A stretch of 64,000 nt of DNA from Pricia antarctica (GCA_011050085.1 DRGL01000074.1:1-64000); one strand, 5' to 3'; positions 1 to 8,811 are shown, counted from the first letter of the stretch. Notes: generated by a model from the sequence alone, not told the origin. Numbers and translations are program-made.

Positions 1-2
1 AT

Positions 3-419
3 CTTACAGGAAAACTACAGTCCTTTTTTGCCGAACTGGTCGACCGTATGTTCATCGACAGGGAAATCGAGCGCGTATTGGATGCCAATTTCCTGAAGGT
101 AATTACCGATATCGATACCCTGGTGCAGGACGAATACGTCAGTTGTACCGGCAAACAGCCCGAGTTATCGGTCTTCGACAGGGACCGAACGGGCGACGAG
201 ATCGGGGAATCCCTCGAAAAGGAAGAGGCCATTGCCGAGCACTTTATGAAGGAGTACCGCAAACGTCCCAGTAGGGAATTGGCCGATGCGTTCCGCAAAC
301 AGCATGAAATCCCTACTTTTGAAAAAGTTTCGGCGGTGGAGGGAACAGATCTGTTCAATGATGACGAACATGATATGGACGACCTGTTTTCCAGCTTTCC
401 GGTAGAAATGGTGGACTGA
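3..419 (+). CDS. C-terminal fragment of a probable conjugative coupling protein (MobC/TraG type)
   Basis: The reading frame is open from the window's left edge, so the first ATG at 48 is probably internal and the gene starts outside the window. The visible part is hydrophilic. It has a stretch of the form VLDANFLKVITDIDTLV followed by a charged, acidic tail ending DDLFSSFPVEMVD. From memory, the C-termini of Bacteroidetes MobC/VirD4-like coupling proteins carry a similar ANFxxIxxDI segment, and this gene lies in a mobilisation region. No Walker motif is visible because the ATPase core is outside the window. The identification is an inference; what is certain is a real coding end next to mobilisation genes. 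Confidence 0.45.
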   Translation, partial: LTGKLQSFFAELVDRMFIDREIERVLDANFLKVITDIDTLVQDEYVSCTGKQPELSVFDRDRTGDEIGESLEKEEAIAEHFMKEYRKRPSRELADAFRKQHEIPTFEKVSAVEGTDLFNDDEHDMDDLFSSFPVEMVD

Positions 420-526
420 CGTATCTCACAATCAAATTTTCGCAAAACTGTTCAGGTCCGCCGCACCGAATACCAGGAACAGTCTACGACATACATACAT
501 TACCTAACATATTAACATAACTAAAA

Positions 527-925
527 ATGAAGACTATAGATGAAATCATGAAAGGCTCCAAAGAGGATTTTACCTACATCGGGGAACGCTTACAGGCGAT
601 TCGCGAGGAACTGGTAGCAAAGGATACCGACAATCAGCTCACCACACAATTTGCGAAAACGAAGATTGCCGAACGTTTTGATATGCACCCCATGACCTTG
701 AACAATGTGGAACGTGGCGCCATATCCCTGACCACCATAAAATTGGTTCTTTATTACTACACTCTGGGTTACAACCCCGCTTGGATCCTTTCCGAGGACA
801 ACGAGTTTATTCCCAAGGACAATATCGGGGAAAATGTGGTGTACCAGAACGATGTCCAGGATGATTACAAAGAGTTGGAGTCGGCCGTTCTAGCTGCTTT
901 GATGGAGTTTAAGAAGAAAATATGA
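527..925 (+). CDS. Helix-turn-helix (XRE-like) regulator
   Basis: This is a 132-residue soluble protein. Residues about 15-85 resemble a Cro/C1-type helix-turn-helix: a first helix around IGERLQAIREEL, a recognition region around IAERFDMHPMTLNNVERG, then a hydrophobic helix ending GYNPAWILSEDNEF. The C-terminal 40 residues are acidic and end in a short amphipathic helix. It lies about 100 bp after the coupling-protein fragment on the same strand, so it may be part of that transcript and regulate element genes. The target is unknown. It is convergent with the AT-rich cassette that follows. Confidence 0.65.
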   Translation: MKTIDEIMKGSKEDFTYIGERLQAIREELVAKDTDNQLTTQFAKTKIAERFDMHPMTLNNVERGAISLTTIKLVLYYYTLGYNPAWILSEDNEFIPKDNIGENVVYQNDVQDDYKELESAVLAALMEFKKKI

Positions 926-957
926 CCTGATGATATAGTCCCCTATAGCGCTAAAAG

Positions 958-984
958 TCCTTTATTTGACATTAAATAAAGGGA
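958..984. terminator. Hairpin between convergent genes
   Basis: CCTTTATTT at 959-967 pairs perfectly with AAATAAAGG at 974-982 around a 6-nt loop. It lies between the stop of the HTH gene (925) and the stop of the minus-strand ATPase gene (1045), where a bidirectional terminator would be expected. No good T-tract follows on either strand, although a run of T lies at about 1009-1018, so the assignment is tentative. Confidence 0.4.
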
Positions 985-1044
985 AGCAGATAAGCCCAAT
1001 AAAACGTTCTTTTTTTTACTGGGGGCCATTGTTAATTACAGCTA

Positions 1045-2370
1045 TTATTCTTCGAAATCCCTTAAAAATGCCTTTCTTGCTATTTCAAGTTCATTATTTA
1101 ATGTATTTCTAAATTCTTTTAATAATTTCGATGGATTAAATTCAGTCTTTACATTATTTCTAATTGCACATTGGCAATAGGCTTTAATAAAAGGATTTGA
1201 GAAATAATAAGTATTAGAATCTTTATTAAATCTTATTATTTCAGCCCTATTCGTTGTTGTGAGTTCGTCTAAATATTTTTTTAAGTTATTTCCTTTATAA
1301 TTTTTATCGTTTAGAATAAAATTTTCTTTTACTTCGTGAAAAGTAATGTTTTCCTTATTTGAGATTAAAATAGCGTTTAGAATATCTGTGGGGTTTTCAT
1401 TTTTTCTTTTATGAATAATCCTTGTGGCTGTTTCAAATACTGATTTGAAAGTATCTGAGTTTTCTTCTAAATATTCATCTAACGCTTCATCAAATGATTT
1501 CACATCAATTTTGGTTGGCCTTGAATCTTTATTTGTACTGAAAATTTTGTTTGATTCACAAACCAATAGTGCAAGTTGATGTGTAACTGCAGGCAACCCA
1601 CTCGAATATGCAACTATTTTGTTTAAAATTATTTCTGGAAAAGTAATATTCAGGTATTTTTCGCCAGAAGTTAGGATTTCTTGGAGACTTTCATTGTCCA
1701 TGAGAGGAACTTCAATTTCAGAAATTCTGTTTTTCATTTCTGAATCAAATTGAATTACCTCTCTAGCAGTATTTACTGCTCCTATAGCAACTATTTTAAG
1801 TTTTGGATAATCAACGGAACTATCCATGAAAACCTTCATTATTTGAGCTAAAAGCACTTTGTCTTCAGCCCTTACTTTGTGATAATCTTCTAAAACCCAT
1901 AATTTCGATGATTCGCCAATGAATTTAGCTAGCGTTTGTGGTGTTATTGGTAGTTCGACAGCTTTTTTAGTACTTACTTTGTCGTTCTCATTTAACTCTG
2001 ATGATAAAGAGGCTTTAACTCCGAAATAGGATGCACTTAAAGATCCTCCTAATTTTCCACCTTTGGTAAGGTCTTTTTGAGAAACATAGTATACTTCCAA
2101 TTGATTGAAGGCATCCTTAACTATATCAGCTAATGTCATTCCAGACATACACCTAGTAGTGATGCTGTCAATTTTTTCCTCTTTTAATTTATTTGTAAGT
2201 AATGTGGTTTTCCCGGCACCAGAATAACCATAAATAATTATTTGTTTTCCTAGAGTGTTTAGTGCTCTCTTTAATCTTTTATTAATTGTAGTTCTCTCAA
2301 CAAAGGTGTAGTTAGCAGGTTGACTAGGCGTGAATATTTCGGTAAGCTGGTAATATTTTTTTTTAGTCAT
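1045..2370 (-). CDS. STAND/Orc1-like P-loop ATPase, cargo gene
   Basis: The protein has 441 residues. A Walker A motif GYSGAGKTT lies at residues about 48-56 and a Walker B-like strand LWVLEDY at about 157-163. A sensor-like segment GAVNTAREVI and the sequence MKNRISEIEV, a plausible arginine-finger region, follow. The C-terminal third looks helical, with a probable winged-helix segment ending YYFSNPFIKAYCQC. This order fits AAA/STAND ATPases of the Cdc6/Orc1 or AAA_16 kind, which act as nucleotide switches. It is the last gene of a minus-strand trio with the membrane protein (2423-2926) and the unknown protein (2913-3914), 52 nt after the membrane gene. Base composition is far more AT-rich than the flanking transfer genes, suggesting separate acquisition. 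The ATPase call is secure. A defence role is inferred from context only. Confidence 0.75.
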   Translation of the reverse strand: MTKKKYYQLTEIFTPSQPANYTFVERTTINKRLKRALNTLGKQIIIYGYSGAGKTTLLTNKLKEEKIDSITTRCMSGMTLADIVKDAFNQLEVYYVSQKDLTKGGKLGGSLSASYFGVKASLSSELNENDKVSTKKAVELPITPQTLAKFIGESSKLWVLEDYHKVRAEDKVLLAQIMKVFMDSSVDYPKLKIVAIGAVNTAREVIQFDSEMKNRISEIEVPLMDNESLQEILTSGEKYLNITFPEIILNKIVAYSSGLPAVTHQLALLVCESNKIFSTNKDSRPTKIDVKSFDEALDEYLEENSDTFKSVFETATRIIHKRKNENPTDILNAILISNKENITFHEVKENFILNDKNYKGNNLKKYLDELTTTNRAEIIRFNKDSNTYYFSNPFIKAYCQCAIRNNVKTEFNPSKLLKEFRNTLNNELEIARKAFLRDFEE

Positions 2371-2422
2371 TATTCTTAATTGTTACTCATGCAATGCTAA
2401 TTTTCTTTGAATTTTAGAAAAT

Positions 2423-2926
2423 TTAATTATCATTTTCAATATTTTGCATTTTGAAAATCAAATTAAGGATATAGAACGATCTTAAAAAAACCAGCAAAAT
2501 AAAAATTATACAAACTATATTCGCATAGACTCCATATTCACAGTAATAACGTTCAAAGAATATGCTAAAGCCTAATGTAATAAACGAAACTATTAAAAGG
2601 GTTAAAACACCATTTTTTAGTATAATAACTGACTTACTGTAAAGAGGTGATGCTAAGAATATTTTAAATGAATTACTCTCCCCTTTTTTTCTCTTAGATT
2701 CAATACTATTCGATTTCAAAGTAAGAAGAATAGTTAAAATAGTGAGAATAAATCCTGAAATAGTTATTCCAATACCCGCTATTTCTTTAGACTCACAATC
2801 GAAATATAAATCGAAAATATCATTTTCCGTTAGATAAATTATACTCAAAATGACCAACACAATTATGATTAAATCATAGAGCAATGGTGATTTGTAATAT
2901 TTATCTAATAAACTACTTTTCGACAC
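2423..2926 (-). CDS. Four-helix integral membrane protein, cargo gene
   Basis: This protein has 167 residues and about four hydrophobic segments: near residues 17-36, 48-68, 100-122 and 132-155. A short basic cytoplasmic-looking stretch (ESKRKKGES) lies between the second and third. No signal peptide, catalytic motif or recognisable domain is seen. The start overlaps the end of the upstream gene by 14 nt, so the two are almost certainly translated together, and an ATPase gene follows. In many phage-defence cassettes a small multi-span protein is the membrane-damaging effector. That comparison is an inference, not something the sequence shows. Confidence 0.65.
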   Translation of the reverse strand: MSKSSLLDKYYKSPLLYDLIIIVLVILSIIYLTENDIFDLYFDCESKEIAGIGITISGFILTILTILLTLKSNSIESKRKKGESNSFKIFLASPLYSKSVIILKNGVLTLLIVSFITLGFSIFFERYYCEYGVYANIVCIIFILLVFLRSFYILNLIFKMQNIENDN

Positions 2927-3914
2927 CGATCTCCTTTTTTTCCGTTTTGTAAATATCGTACTTCTCCTTTATTTTATTGAATAAAATCTTATTGTCTAAT
3001 TGACCCTTTTTTCCCTTTTTGTAAGGACAAGAGGTTTCGAGAAACACCTTTCCTCTAACCAGATTAAAATCATTCTCTATCCCATCAGAATCTTCGTACT
3101 CTAAATAAAAATCTTCAATATCCTCCATAACCTTTGTGTCATTAAGCACTGCAGTAAGAATTTTTTTCGAAGTACTCATCATTTTATAGTTCTTTTCTGC
3201 AACCAACTTTTTACCTCCAGTTTCTCGAAAAGACAAATCCACTCTTATGGACTTGGGGTCAGCAGTTTTAGCAAGAATTTGCATATTAGATATAAATGCG
3301 TCCTTCGTATTGTTAAATAGTGAGGGTAAATTCTCTGGTTTAGCTTTAAAACGAAATTTGAATATATTTACCATTGAATCAATAACGTGTTCAACAGATT
3401 TTTCCATTTCGACTTGTGCCTTACAGGCTTTAGAAATGTATAGAAATTTTCTTGAAGAAATTGTTCTAAAGTAATATTCAATATCTGAGATTTTGGGACC
3501 AAGACTATTATATTCACATAGAACTGTTGGATGTGTAAGTTTGGTCATATCAACATAGAAATTAGTTGATTCAACAAGTTCCTTATTCTTTAAGTCAATA
3601 TTAGAAGATATGGTCATTTTTTCCCTGTCCAAGAATGCAGGCATTTTATCTCTAAGCAGTCCTATCTTACATTTAAACATTCTATCAGGATGGGAATATG
3701 AGGCTTGGGACACAAATAATTTTCTGGATTCAGCTTTATCCCGTGTTTCATGACGATCTATTATTATAAATCTCTGTTTTTCTATCCTATCCTCGTTTAT
3801 TTTTTTGAAACATGATTTTAAAATTCCGAAACTTCCCATTTTCCCAACCTGCTGCTTATATGGTTGAAAAACTAAATCAAAAATGTGGAATTTTACATCT
3901 AAATAGTCAGACAT
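2913..3914 (-). CDS. Uncharacterised 333-residue protein, first gene of AT-rich cassette
   Basis: I do not recognise the family. It is soluble and basic, with no signal peptide or membrane segment. Features visible include an N-terminal FHIFDLVF segment, a central IEYYFRTISSRKFLYISKA stretch, and a C-terminal half of mixed beta character ending in a lysine-rich tail (KTEKKEIGVEK). It is the first gene of a three-gene minus-strand unit and overlaps the membrane-protein gene by 14 nt. The strict coupling suggests a shared function, perhaps as sensor or adaptor for the ATPase and membrane partner. Composition is AT-rich like its two neighbours and unlike the tra genes. Confidence 0.6.
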   Translation of the reverse strand: MSDYLDVKFHIFDLVFQPYKQQVGKMGSFGILKSCFKKINEDRIEKQRFIIIDRHETRDKAESRKLFVSQASYSHPDRMFKCKIGLLRDKMPAFLDREKMTISSNIDLKNKELVESTNFYVDMTKLTHPTVLCEYNSLGPKISDIEYYFRTISSRKFLYISKACKAQVEMEKSVEHVIDSMVNIFKFRFKAKPENLPSLFNNTKDAFISNMQILAKTADPKSIRVDLSFRETGGKKLVAEKNYKMMSTSKKILTAVLNDTKVMEDIEDFYLEYEDSDGIENDFNLVRGKVFLETSCPYKKGKKGQLDNKILFNKIKEKYDIYKTEKKEIGVEK

Positions 3915-4439
3915 GTAATTAGTTTGGTTTTAATTTACCTAATAAACGAAGGCTTCTTCTTTAAGAAACTATTTGTTGGCGATAGTAACTCAGTACTGAT
4001 TTTGTCAGAAAAGTACGATATTAATATTTTTGGCAAACTGGTCTATATAAAATGAGAAATTAAACTTCAATCAAAATTGTTTACAATAAATCATAATCTA
4101 GTCTTTTTCATCTGAACTTCTCTTAGCAGCAGTGAAATAATTAATAATACACTTCACATTACACCTTTTGACCATGGTTTCAGAATTGCAGTTAAAATCC
4201 TTGAAATAGCCTTCAAAAAACTCAGACTCTTTACAAAATCCGCTTTTGCAAAGAGTCTGAGTCGATGAACGAACCACCAGTAATAACAGTTTAATTTATT
4301 ACAAGTAAACAAAGATATATTTCACAATTGCTACTGATATACTTAAGTTGATTCAGCGACGAACAGGTATTTTTTGATGTTAGAGTCAGTGAACCCATCA
4401 TGAGCCCATCTTGAGCCCATTGAGCCAATTATGAGTCCA
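3915..4439. other. Intergenic region with terminator and short repeats
   Basis: This is about 525 bp of AT-rich sequence without a convincing ORF. It should contain the promoter of the minus-strand cassette (next to 3914), a strong hairpin terminator (4214-4262) and an 11-nt degenerate tandem repeat (4390-4442) abutting the next gene. Nothing else was recognised. Confidence 0.6.
4214..4262 (-). terminator. Strong rho-independent terminator of the mobilisation operon
   Basis: ACTCAGACTCTTT (4220-4232) and AAAGAGTCTGAGT (4250-4262) are perfect 13-bp arms. An inner CAAAA/TTTTG pair (4234-4238 and 4244-4248) extends the stem to 18 pairs with one mismatch and a 5-nt loop. Read on the minus strand the hairpin is followed by six T residues, as expected for a terminator of the 8503-to-4440 operon. 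It would also insulate the AT-rich cassette from that operon. Confidence 0.8.
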
Positions 4440-4442
4440 TTA
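4390..4442 (-). repeat. Five degenerate 11-nt tandem repeats at a gene 3' end
   Basis: Plus-strand copies are TGAACCCATCA (4390), TGAGCCCATCT (4401), TGAGCCCAT (4412, two bases short), TGAGCCAATTA (4421) and TGAGTCCATTA (4432). The last copy contains the stop codon of the COG2865 gene. On the minus strand they lie directly after the coding end. Their role is unknown; slippage at this spot would change the protein's C-terminus. Confidence 0.6.
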
Positions 4443-5813
4443 CCTTTTCAGCTTATAAACTGTACCGGCACCTGTTAGTCCGAACTTCTCAAATAGCTTA
4501 GATTGTTCGACCAAATCGGTCAGATCGCGTGTCGCCGTTGCCTTGGAAACATCAGACAACTCCTGATAATCGGAGTTTGAAATCTTTCCTTTTTCTTTTA
4601 CGATAAGTACAGCTTTTATCTGTCTTGCGTTTAGTCCTAATTTTTCGAGATACTCCTTGTTTAGTATATCCTTTGAAATGGTCAATAGGAATCCGCCATC
4701 CCTTTCTATCATTTCGGGTTCGGGCAGTTCCGCCGCCCTACAGCTGTTGATGATCTTTATAGTTCCTCTACCCCATGCGTCTATATAGCCCCCTTTAAAA
4801 GCAACGTCAGCGATTATAGGGTTTCGCGGTCTGGAAGAATGCGGACGTCTCAAAGCTTCAAAGTTGAGGCCCGCGGGCAAAAAACCTTCGTTCCAAATAC
4901 TGATTTTATCATTATAGACCCTCAATTGCACGGGGGCACCCATGAAATTTCGATGGACGATGGCGTTCAAGATCATCTCCCTTAAGGCGGCAACCGGATA
5001 TTCCTCTTTTTCTATGCGGTGCATCCCTTCAAAACCGACCTGCTTTATGAGAAACTTTCGGTTCAATTGATTCAATATTTCGGGAACTATCGTAACCAAA
5101 TTTCCTTCTACCGTTTCCTGAAATTTTAAATCGGTGTCATCTTCACCAAAACGTCCTATCTTGACAAAGGTGTTCGGGTAGAATTTTCCTGGATCTTTCC
5201 CAAAAAGTATGATTGCCGCCCTTTTGAGCTGTCCGTTTTCCGTTAATCTCAATTTTTCCAGAAGTTCTGGGATGGGAATCCCATCGCTCTCGGGAAGACG
5301 CCCTGCATTTTTGGCCGCCTTCAGATAGAACGCGATACTTTGTTCATCGATATCGTCGAATGTGGCGCGCTGTTCGATCACATCGCCCCAGGTCTTACCG
5401 GATTTGCCCAACAGGAATTCATTCAACGAGGCCCCTGTCAGTTCCTGTTTGGTACTACCGCTCCGGTAATAATATCTGCCCCTTAGCGAAATGGGCACGG
5501 AATAGGACGGCACCACAATTTCAATGAACTGGCTTCCATTCTCATCTAGAAGATTTACCTCAGCTGTAATGCCCATGAGATTGCGGATTTTATTGGGTAT
5601 TTCATCCATCAAATTTTTGTAATCTGCAAGATGAACAACATTTCCGTCATCGTCCTTACCGATAAAAATGACCCCACCTTGAGCGTTTGCAAAGCCACAT
5701 ACCCATTTAAGGTAGTCGTTATGCCAACTTCTCTTATATTCGACATTGTGTTGTTCGGGCATTTGCATCGGTTTTTGGCAATATTCAAAATTTTGTTGCA
5801 AATTCAAGCTCAA
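4440..5813 (-). CDS. AlbA_2 (Schlafen-like) domain ATP-binding protein, COG2865 type
   Basis: The protein has 457 residues. The N-terminal 120 residues carry the AlbA_2/SLFN-like core: EYKRSWHNDYLKWVCGFANAQGG, then GGVIFIGKDDDG. The middle has the HATPase-like region typical of RecG-like COG2865 proteins (ALREMILNAIVHRNF, then GGYIDAWGRGTIKII). The C-terminus is a winged helix (ISNSDYQELSDVSKATATRDL) ending GAGTVYKLKR. These proteins are thought to act as nucleic-acid-binding regulators; the biochemical role here is unknown. Its start overlaps the relaxase stop by 4 nt, so it is the third gene of the mobilisation operon. It may tune mobilisation or act in element immunity; both are inference. 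Confidence 0.8.
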   Translation of the reverse strand: MSLNLQQNFEYCQKPMQMPEQHNVEYKRSWHNDYLKWVCGFANAQGGVIFIGKDDDGNVVHLADYKNLMDEIPNKIRNLMGITAEVNLLDENGSQFIEIVVPSYSVPISLRGRYYYRSGSTKQELTGASLNEFLLGKSGKTWGDVIEQRATFDDIDEQSIAFYLKAAKNAGRLPESDGIPIPELLEKLRLTENGQLKRAAIILFGKDPGKFYPNTFVKIGRFGEDDTDLKFQETVEGNLVTIVPEILNQLNRKFLIKQVGFEGMHRIEKEEYPVAALREMILNAIVHRNFMGAPVQLRVYNDKISIWNEGFLPAGLNFEALRRPHSSRPRNPIIADVAFKGGYIDAWGRGTIKIINSCRAAELPEPEMIERDGGFLLTISKDILNKEYLEKLGLNARQIKAVLIVKEKGKISNSDYQELSDVSKATATRDLTDLVEQSKLFEKFGLTGAGTVYKLKR

Positions 5814-8116
5814 ATAAACATATTTCTTCCCTTAAATTTACCATAATCTGTCAGTTCATCCTTAAATCCGTTGAACATTTCCTCCTCTGTACGGCCGTTA
5901 CCGCCCAAAAGCGCGCTAAACGCATAGATTCCTTTTCGCAAGATAGCAGCTTGTCGGTTGCTGATTTTTTGCTCGGAAACTTCCAATATCTTTTGGCGCA
6001 ACCCGTTCCCCAAATGATCTTCCAATGGTTCCGCGGCCAGATTCGGACGAAGGCCTTCATAAACCATTACGTAGGCCGCCTTTCCATATAATTTTCTCTC
6101 TATCAAATAACTGAGCCATAGATTTCCGAGTTCGCCCCGTCCGCTCTCAGTTATACTTTCGATACCCTTTTTTTGTTGTTCTAGTACCTTGTCCAAATTA
6201 TCGATCGACTTAAGACAGGCTTGGGTCTTCGGGGCGAACGGAATACCGATCGGATGTTTCGAATATATCGAGCCCAAATGTAGCTTACCTTCCTTTTGCT
6301 CGATATAAAATCCCTTTGCATTGAATAGTTCAATATAATCCACGGGCGATTTTTCATAATCGATATGGAACCGTTCCGCTGTTTTTATATATGCCCTTAA
6401 ACTCGCAATCTCAAAACGTTTTCGATATTCATCGTTCATGGCCTGATACAGACCGGGCAATAATAACGGCAAAAAAAAGGAGGTTGCGTTCAGATTATCA
6501 TCTTGGTTCTTTTCATCGCCGGCAAACATCTCCAGAACTTTTACACTTTGATCGATACATCCCGTGGATATATAGGACCCGTCCATTTTTGGAAGATTGA
6601 AATCTTCAAGGGATACTCTTAAGGAATGGGCATTGGAGTTTCTATAGGACAATACTCCACCGTTATATTTGAGGCCTAGTCCCTGCACCAGGTAAAAGGG
6701 AACACTATTGTTGATGTTAGTGTCGAACACCTTGTCTTCCAGTATTTTTCTAATTAGTACGCCCCGGTCCGCTAAGGTTTTAGCCTCCTTTTTTGTTTCC
6801 GTTTCGTTAAGTTCTCGCCGAACGCCCCCAAATTCTTCATGCAGCGCTCTTAATAACTTTTTTTCGTTGTTCCTATCGCAGTAATGCCCTATAAAGGAGA
6901 AGCGTTCGGAACGGGCCACACTTGGCATTAGGTCTCCGAGGTTTTTGACCATTGCAAATTCCGACAAAAGCATGTTCTTTTTTTCTGCGCCCAGATAGGA
7001 CTTGCAGAAGCCATCCTTGATAAGCTTCTTTACTTCCAGTACGAACTGTTTGCCTTCCGTATCGATAAGGGTATTGCCGCTTTCATTGGCTGTCAGTCGG
7101 GGATGTTCCGCAAAATTGATTCGGGTGCTTATTTCGGAAACGCTGAGAACATATCCCGATTTGTCATAGAGGATGATATCCTTTAACTGCTTGTTCTTTC
7201 CGTACAGCAATTCGCAATCGATATTCTGGTAGGTTTTCAGCACGTCCGGCAAATCTTCATGCCCAATACTCTTAAAAAGATTGAAAGTGGTCAGCAACTG
7301 TTTTTCCAATCGCTTTTTGTGCATCGGCAAAAGCTTGGATTTCGAGTTCTTTTCAAATATGGCCGCAAGCTTCGGCCCGCTCAATTTTGGGTGGACGGTA
7401 GAACCGTTGATAAATTGGGTCCGGTACTTTTTTTGGTTGTCGATTCCATAGGCCACTCCTACCCTGCCGTTTTCGTTGGTCATCGTCCTCAATGCGATGT
7501 GGTAAGGTTCCAACAAGAAGGCTAGTTGATCAAAATTTCGGACTTTGTGCCTTTGGAGCATGCCGTTCAAAACGTCCTGCATATAGAATTTGGTGCCGTT
7601 GGAGTCATCTGCGGAAAACTGAAGTTCGGGCAGACGGTATCGGGGCAGTTCCCTATGGGACTTTGTTTCGGGGGACGGGGAAAGTCCGTAGGATTTTTCT
7701 AAGTGTTTCTGCGTAGCCACATTGCGTCTGAAATCATGTGATAAATTAAGCCTGGACCCATTTTCCATAATAGTCGTGGATACTATATGGATATGTTCGT
7801 GTCGGGTATCGTTATGCCTGACAACGACATAGGGCTGACCTCCATATCCCATCTTTTCCATATAATCTTGGGCCAGCTTATAGAAAGTACCGTTTTCCAG
7901 ATGTTCCCCATGGGGAAGGTTGATAGTTATATGGGAATACCTTTGCGGGGATTCATGGCGTTGACCGAGGTAATGTAGAACATTCGCGAACAGTTTGGTA
8001 TCCGTTCCGAACTCGGAATAGGTGTTCTTAAAGCCCAAAACCGTGCCCCCTTCCTTCCCGAACACATAGTTCAGTACGCCGTGTACACTTTCCCGATATA
8101 GGATACGAGCTATCAT
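5810..8116 (-). CDS. mobB: Relaxase / mobilisation nuclease (MOBP type, MobB-like)
   Basis: This 768-residue protein should nick the element at oriT and pilot the single strand into the recipient. A probable catalytic tyrosine is Tyr17 in GVLNYVFGKEGG. The metal-binding histidine triad motif HNDTRHEHIHIV lies at residues about 101-112, preceded by a SHITINLP strand, matching the Relaxase (PF03432) fold. The remaining 550 residues are not recognisable and may bind the coupling protein or T4SS. It starts one nucleotide after the MobC-like gene ends and overlaps the COG2865 gene, giving a tight three-gene operon. It faces away from the tra operon, the usual layout around oriT. Confidence 0.88.
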   Translation of the reverse strand: MIARILYRESVHGVLNYVFGKEGGTVLGFKNTYSEFGTDTKLFANVLHYLGQRHESPQRYSHITINLPHGEHLENGTFYKLAQDYMEKMGYGGQPYVVVRHNDTRHEHIHIVSTTIMENGSRLNLSHDFRRNVATQKHLEKSYGLSPSPETKSHRELPRYRLPELQFSADDSNGTKFYMQDVLNGMLQRHKVRNFDQLAFLLEPYHIALRTMTNENGRVGVAYGIDNQKKYRTQFINGSTVHPKLSGPKLAAIFEKNSKSKLLPMHKKRLEKQLLTTFNLFKSIGHEDLPDVLKTYQNIDCELLYGKNKQLKDIILYDKSGYVLSVSEISTRINFAEHPRLTANESGNTLIDTEGKQFVLEVKKLIKDGFCKSYLGAEKKNMLLSEFAMVKNLGDLMPSVARSERFSFIGHYCDRNNEKKLLRALHEEFGGVRRELNETETKKEAKTLADRGVLIRKILEDKVFDTNINNSVPFYLVQGLGLKYNGGVLSYRNSNAHSLRVSLEDFNLPKMDGSYISTGCIDQSVKVLEMFAGDEKNQDDNLNATSFFLPLLLPGLYQAMNDEYRKRFEIASLRAYIKTAERFHIDYEKSPVDYIELFNAKGFYIEQKEGKLHLGSIYSKHPIGIPFAPKTQACLKSIDNLDKVLEQQKKGIESITESGRGELGNLWLSYLIERKLYGKAAYVMVYEGLRPNLAAEPLEDHLGNGLRQKILEVSEQKISNRQAAILRKGIYAFSALLGGNGRTEEEMFNGFKDELTDYGKFKGRNMFI

Positions 8117-8503
8117 CTATGCCAGTTTTTCCTTCAGTAGTTCAAAAATTCTATTCAATAACAGGTTCGACCTTTCTATTTCGGCATCCAGCTTAGCGGA
8201 GGGGCTTCTTAGATTTTTGGAACGTGCCACCGTGACCAGTTGATTGATATTGGTACCGATCTTGTTGATCTGGTAAATCAGGTTTGCGGACATTTCCGGC
8301 AGTTTCTTTTCTTCCACCGTTTCCCGGTTCAATATCGTTCGCCGTAAGAACGGTCCGACCACACCTCTCCTGTCGTAATCTAGATCATACGATTTTAGGA
8401 TACCTTTTATTTGTTCCAATTCGGTACTGTTGAACCTGAGCATGATTCTGTGTTCGCGCTTCCTATCGCCCAAAGCCTTCCTTCCACCTTTGTTTATTGC
8501 CAT
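8117..8503 (-). CDS. mobA: Relaxosome accessory protein (MobC/PF05713 family)
   Basis: This 128-residue basic protein has an N-terminal segment typical of ribbon-helix-helix relaxosome proteins (HRIMLRFNSTELEQIKGIL). It also has the family hallmark NKIGTNINQLVTVAR near residue 85, which is the INxNQL-type motif of the bacterial mobilisation protein family. Such proteins bind oriT, bend it and recruit the relaxase. It is the first gene of the mobilisation operon and lies 42 bp from a candidate oriT inverted repeat at 8546. The symbol mobA follows Bacteroides usage, where the accessory gene precedes the mobB relaxase. Confidence 0.85.
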   Translation of the reverse strand: MAINKGGRKALGDRKREHRIMLRFNSTELEQIKGILKSYDLDYDRRGVVGPFLRRTILNRETVEEKKLPEMSANLIYQINKIGTNINQLVTVARSKNLRSPSAKLDAEIERSNLLLNRIFELLKEKLA

Positions 8504-8526
8504 AATTTCCGGTTTTGACCGTTTTC

Positions 8527-8564
8527 ACTTCGCAAGAAGTAGTAAGTTTTGAGCAGCTCAAAAC
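8527..8564. other. oriT: Candidate oriT hairpins upstream of mobA
   Basis: GTTTTGAGC (8546-8554) and GCTCAAAAC (8556-8564) form a perfect 9-bp inverted repeat around one base. A smaller ACTTC/GAAGT hairpin (8527-8540) lies next to it. MOBP-type oriT sites commonly have an inverted repeat beside nic, just upstream of the mob genes, and this lies 43-61 bp before the mobA start. No nic site can be assigned by eye. Confidence 0.4.
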
Positions 8565-8811
8565 ATAACTTGCAAAATTCTTCGAATTTAAATATACTGA
8601 ATTAATTCCGAATAGTTGATGATAAATCCTGTTGAACCAAACACTTGGGACAATGACTCATCTAAACTTTCTTTATAAAAGAACATTCGAGTAAAACGCG
8701 ACAATTGAAAAATCATTTTACCGATTTGAGCACCGAATCCAGTATCGCCATCTTACGGAACGATTGATAAATCATAAACCCTAATTTAAAAGTTTGACGA
8801 AATCATTAACT

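Noticed and set aside
7259-7978. Several plus-strand ORFs opposite the relaxase gene
   Set aside because: They are antisense shadows with no domain or start context; the relaxase motifs on the minus strand explain the region.
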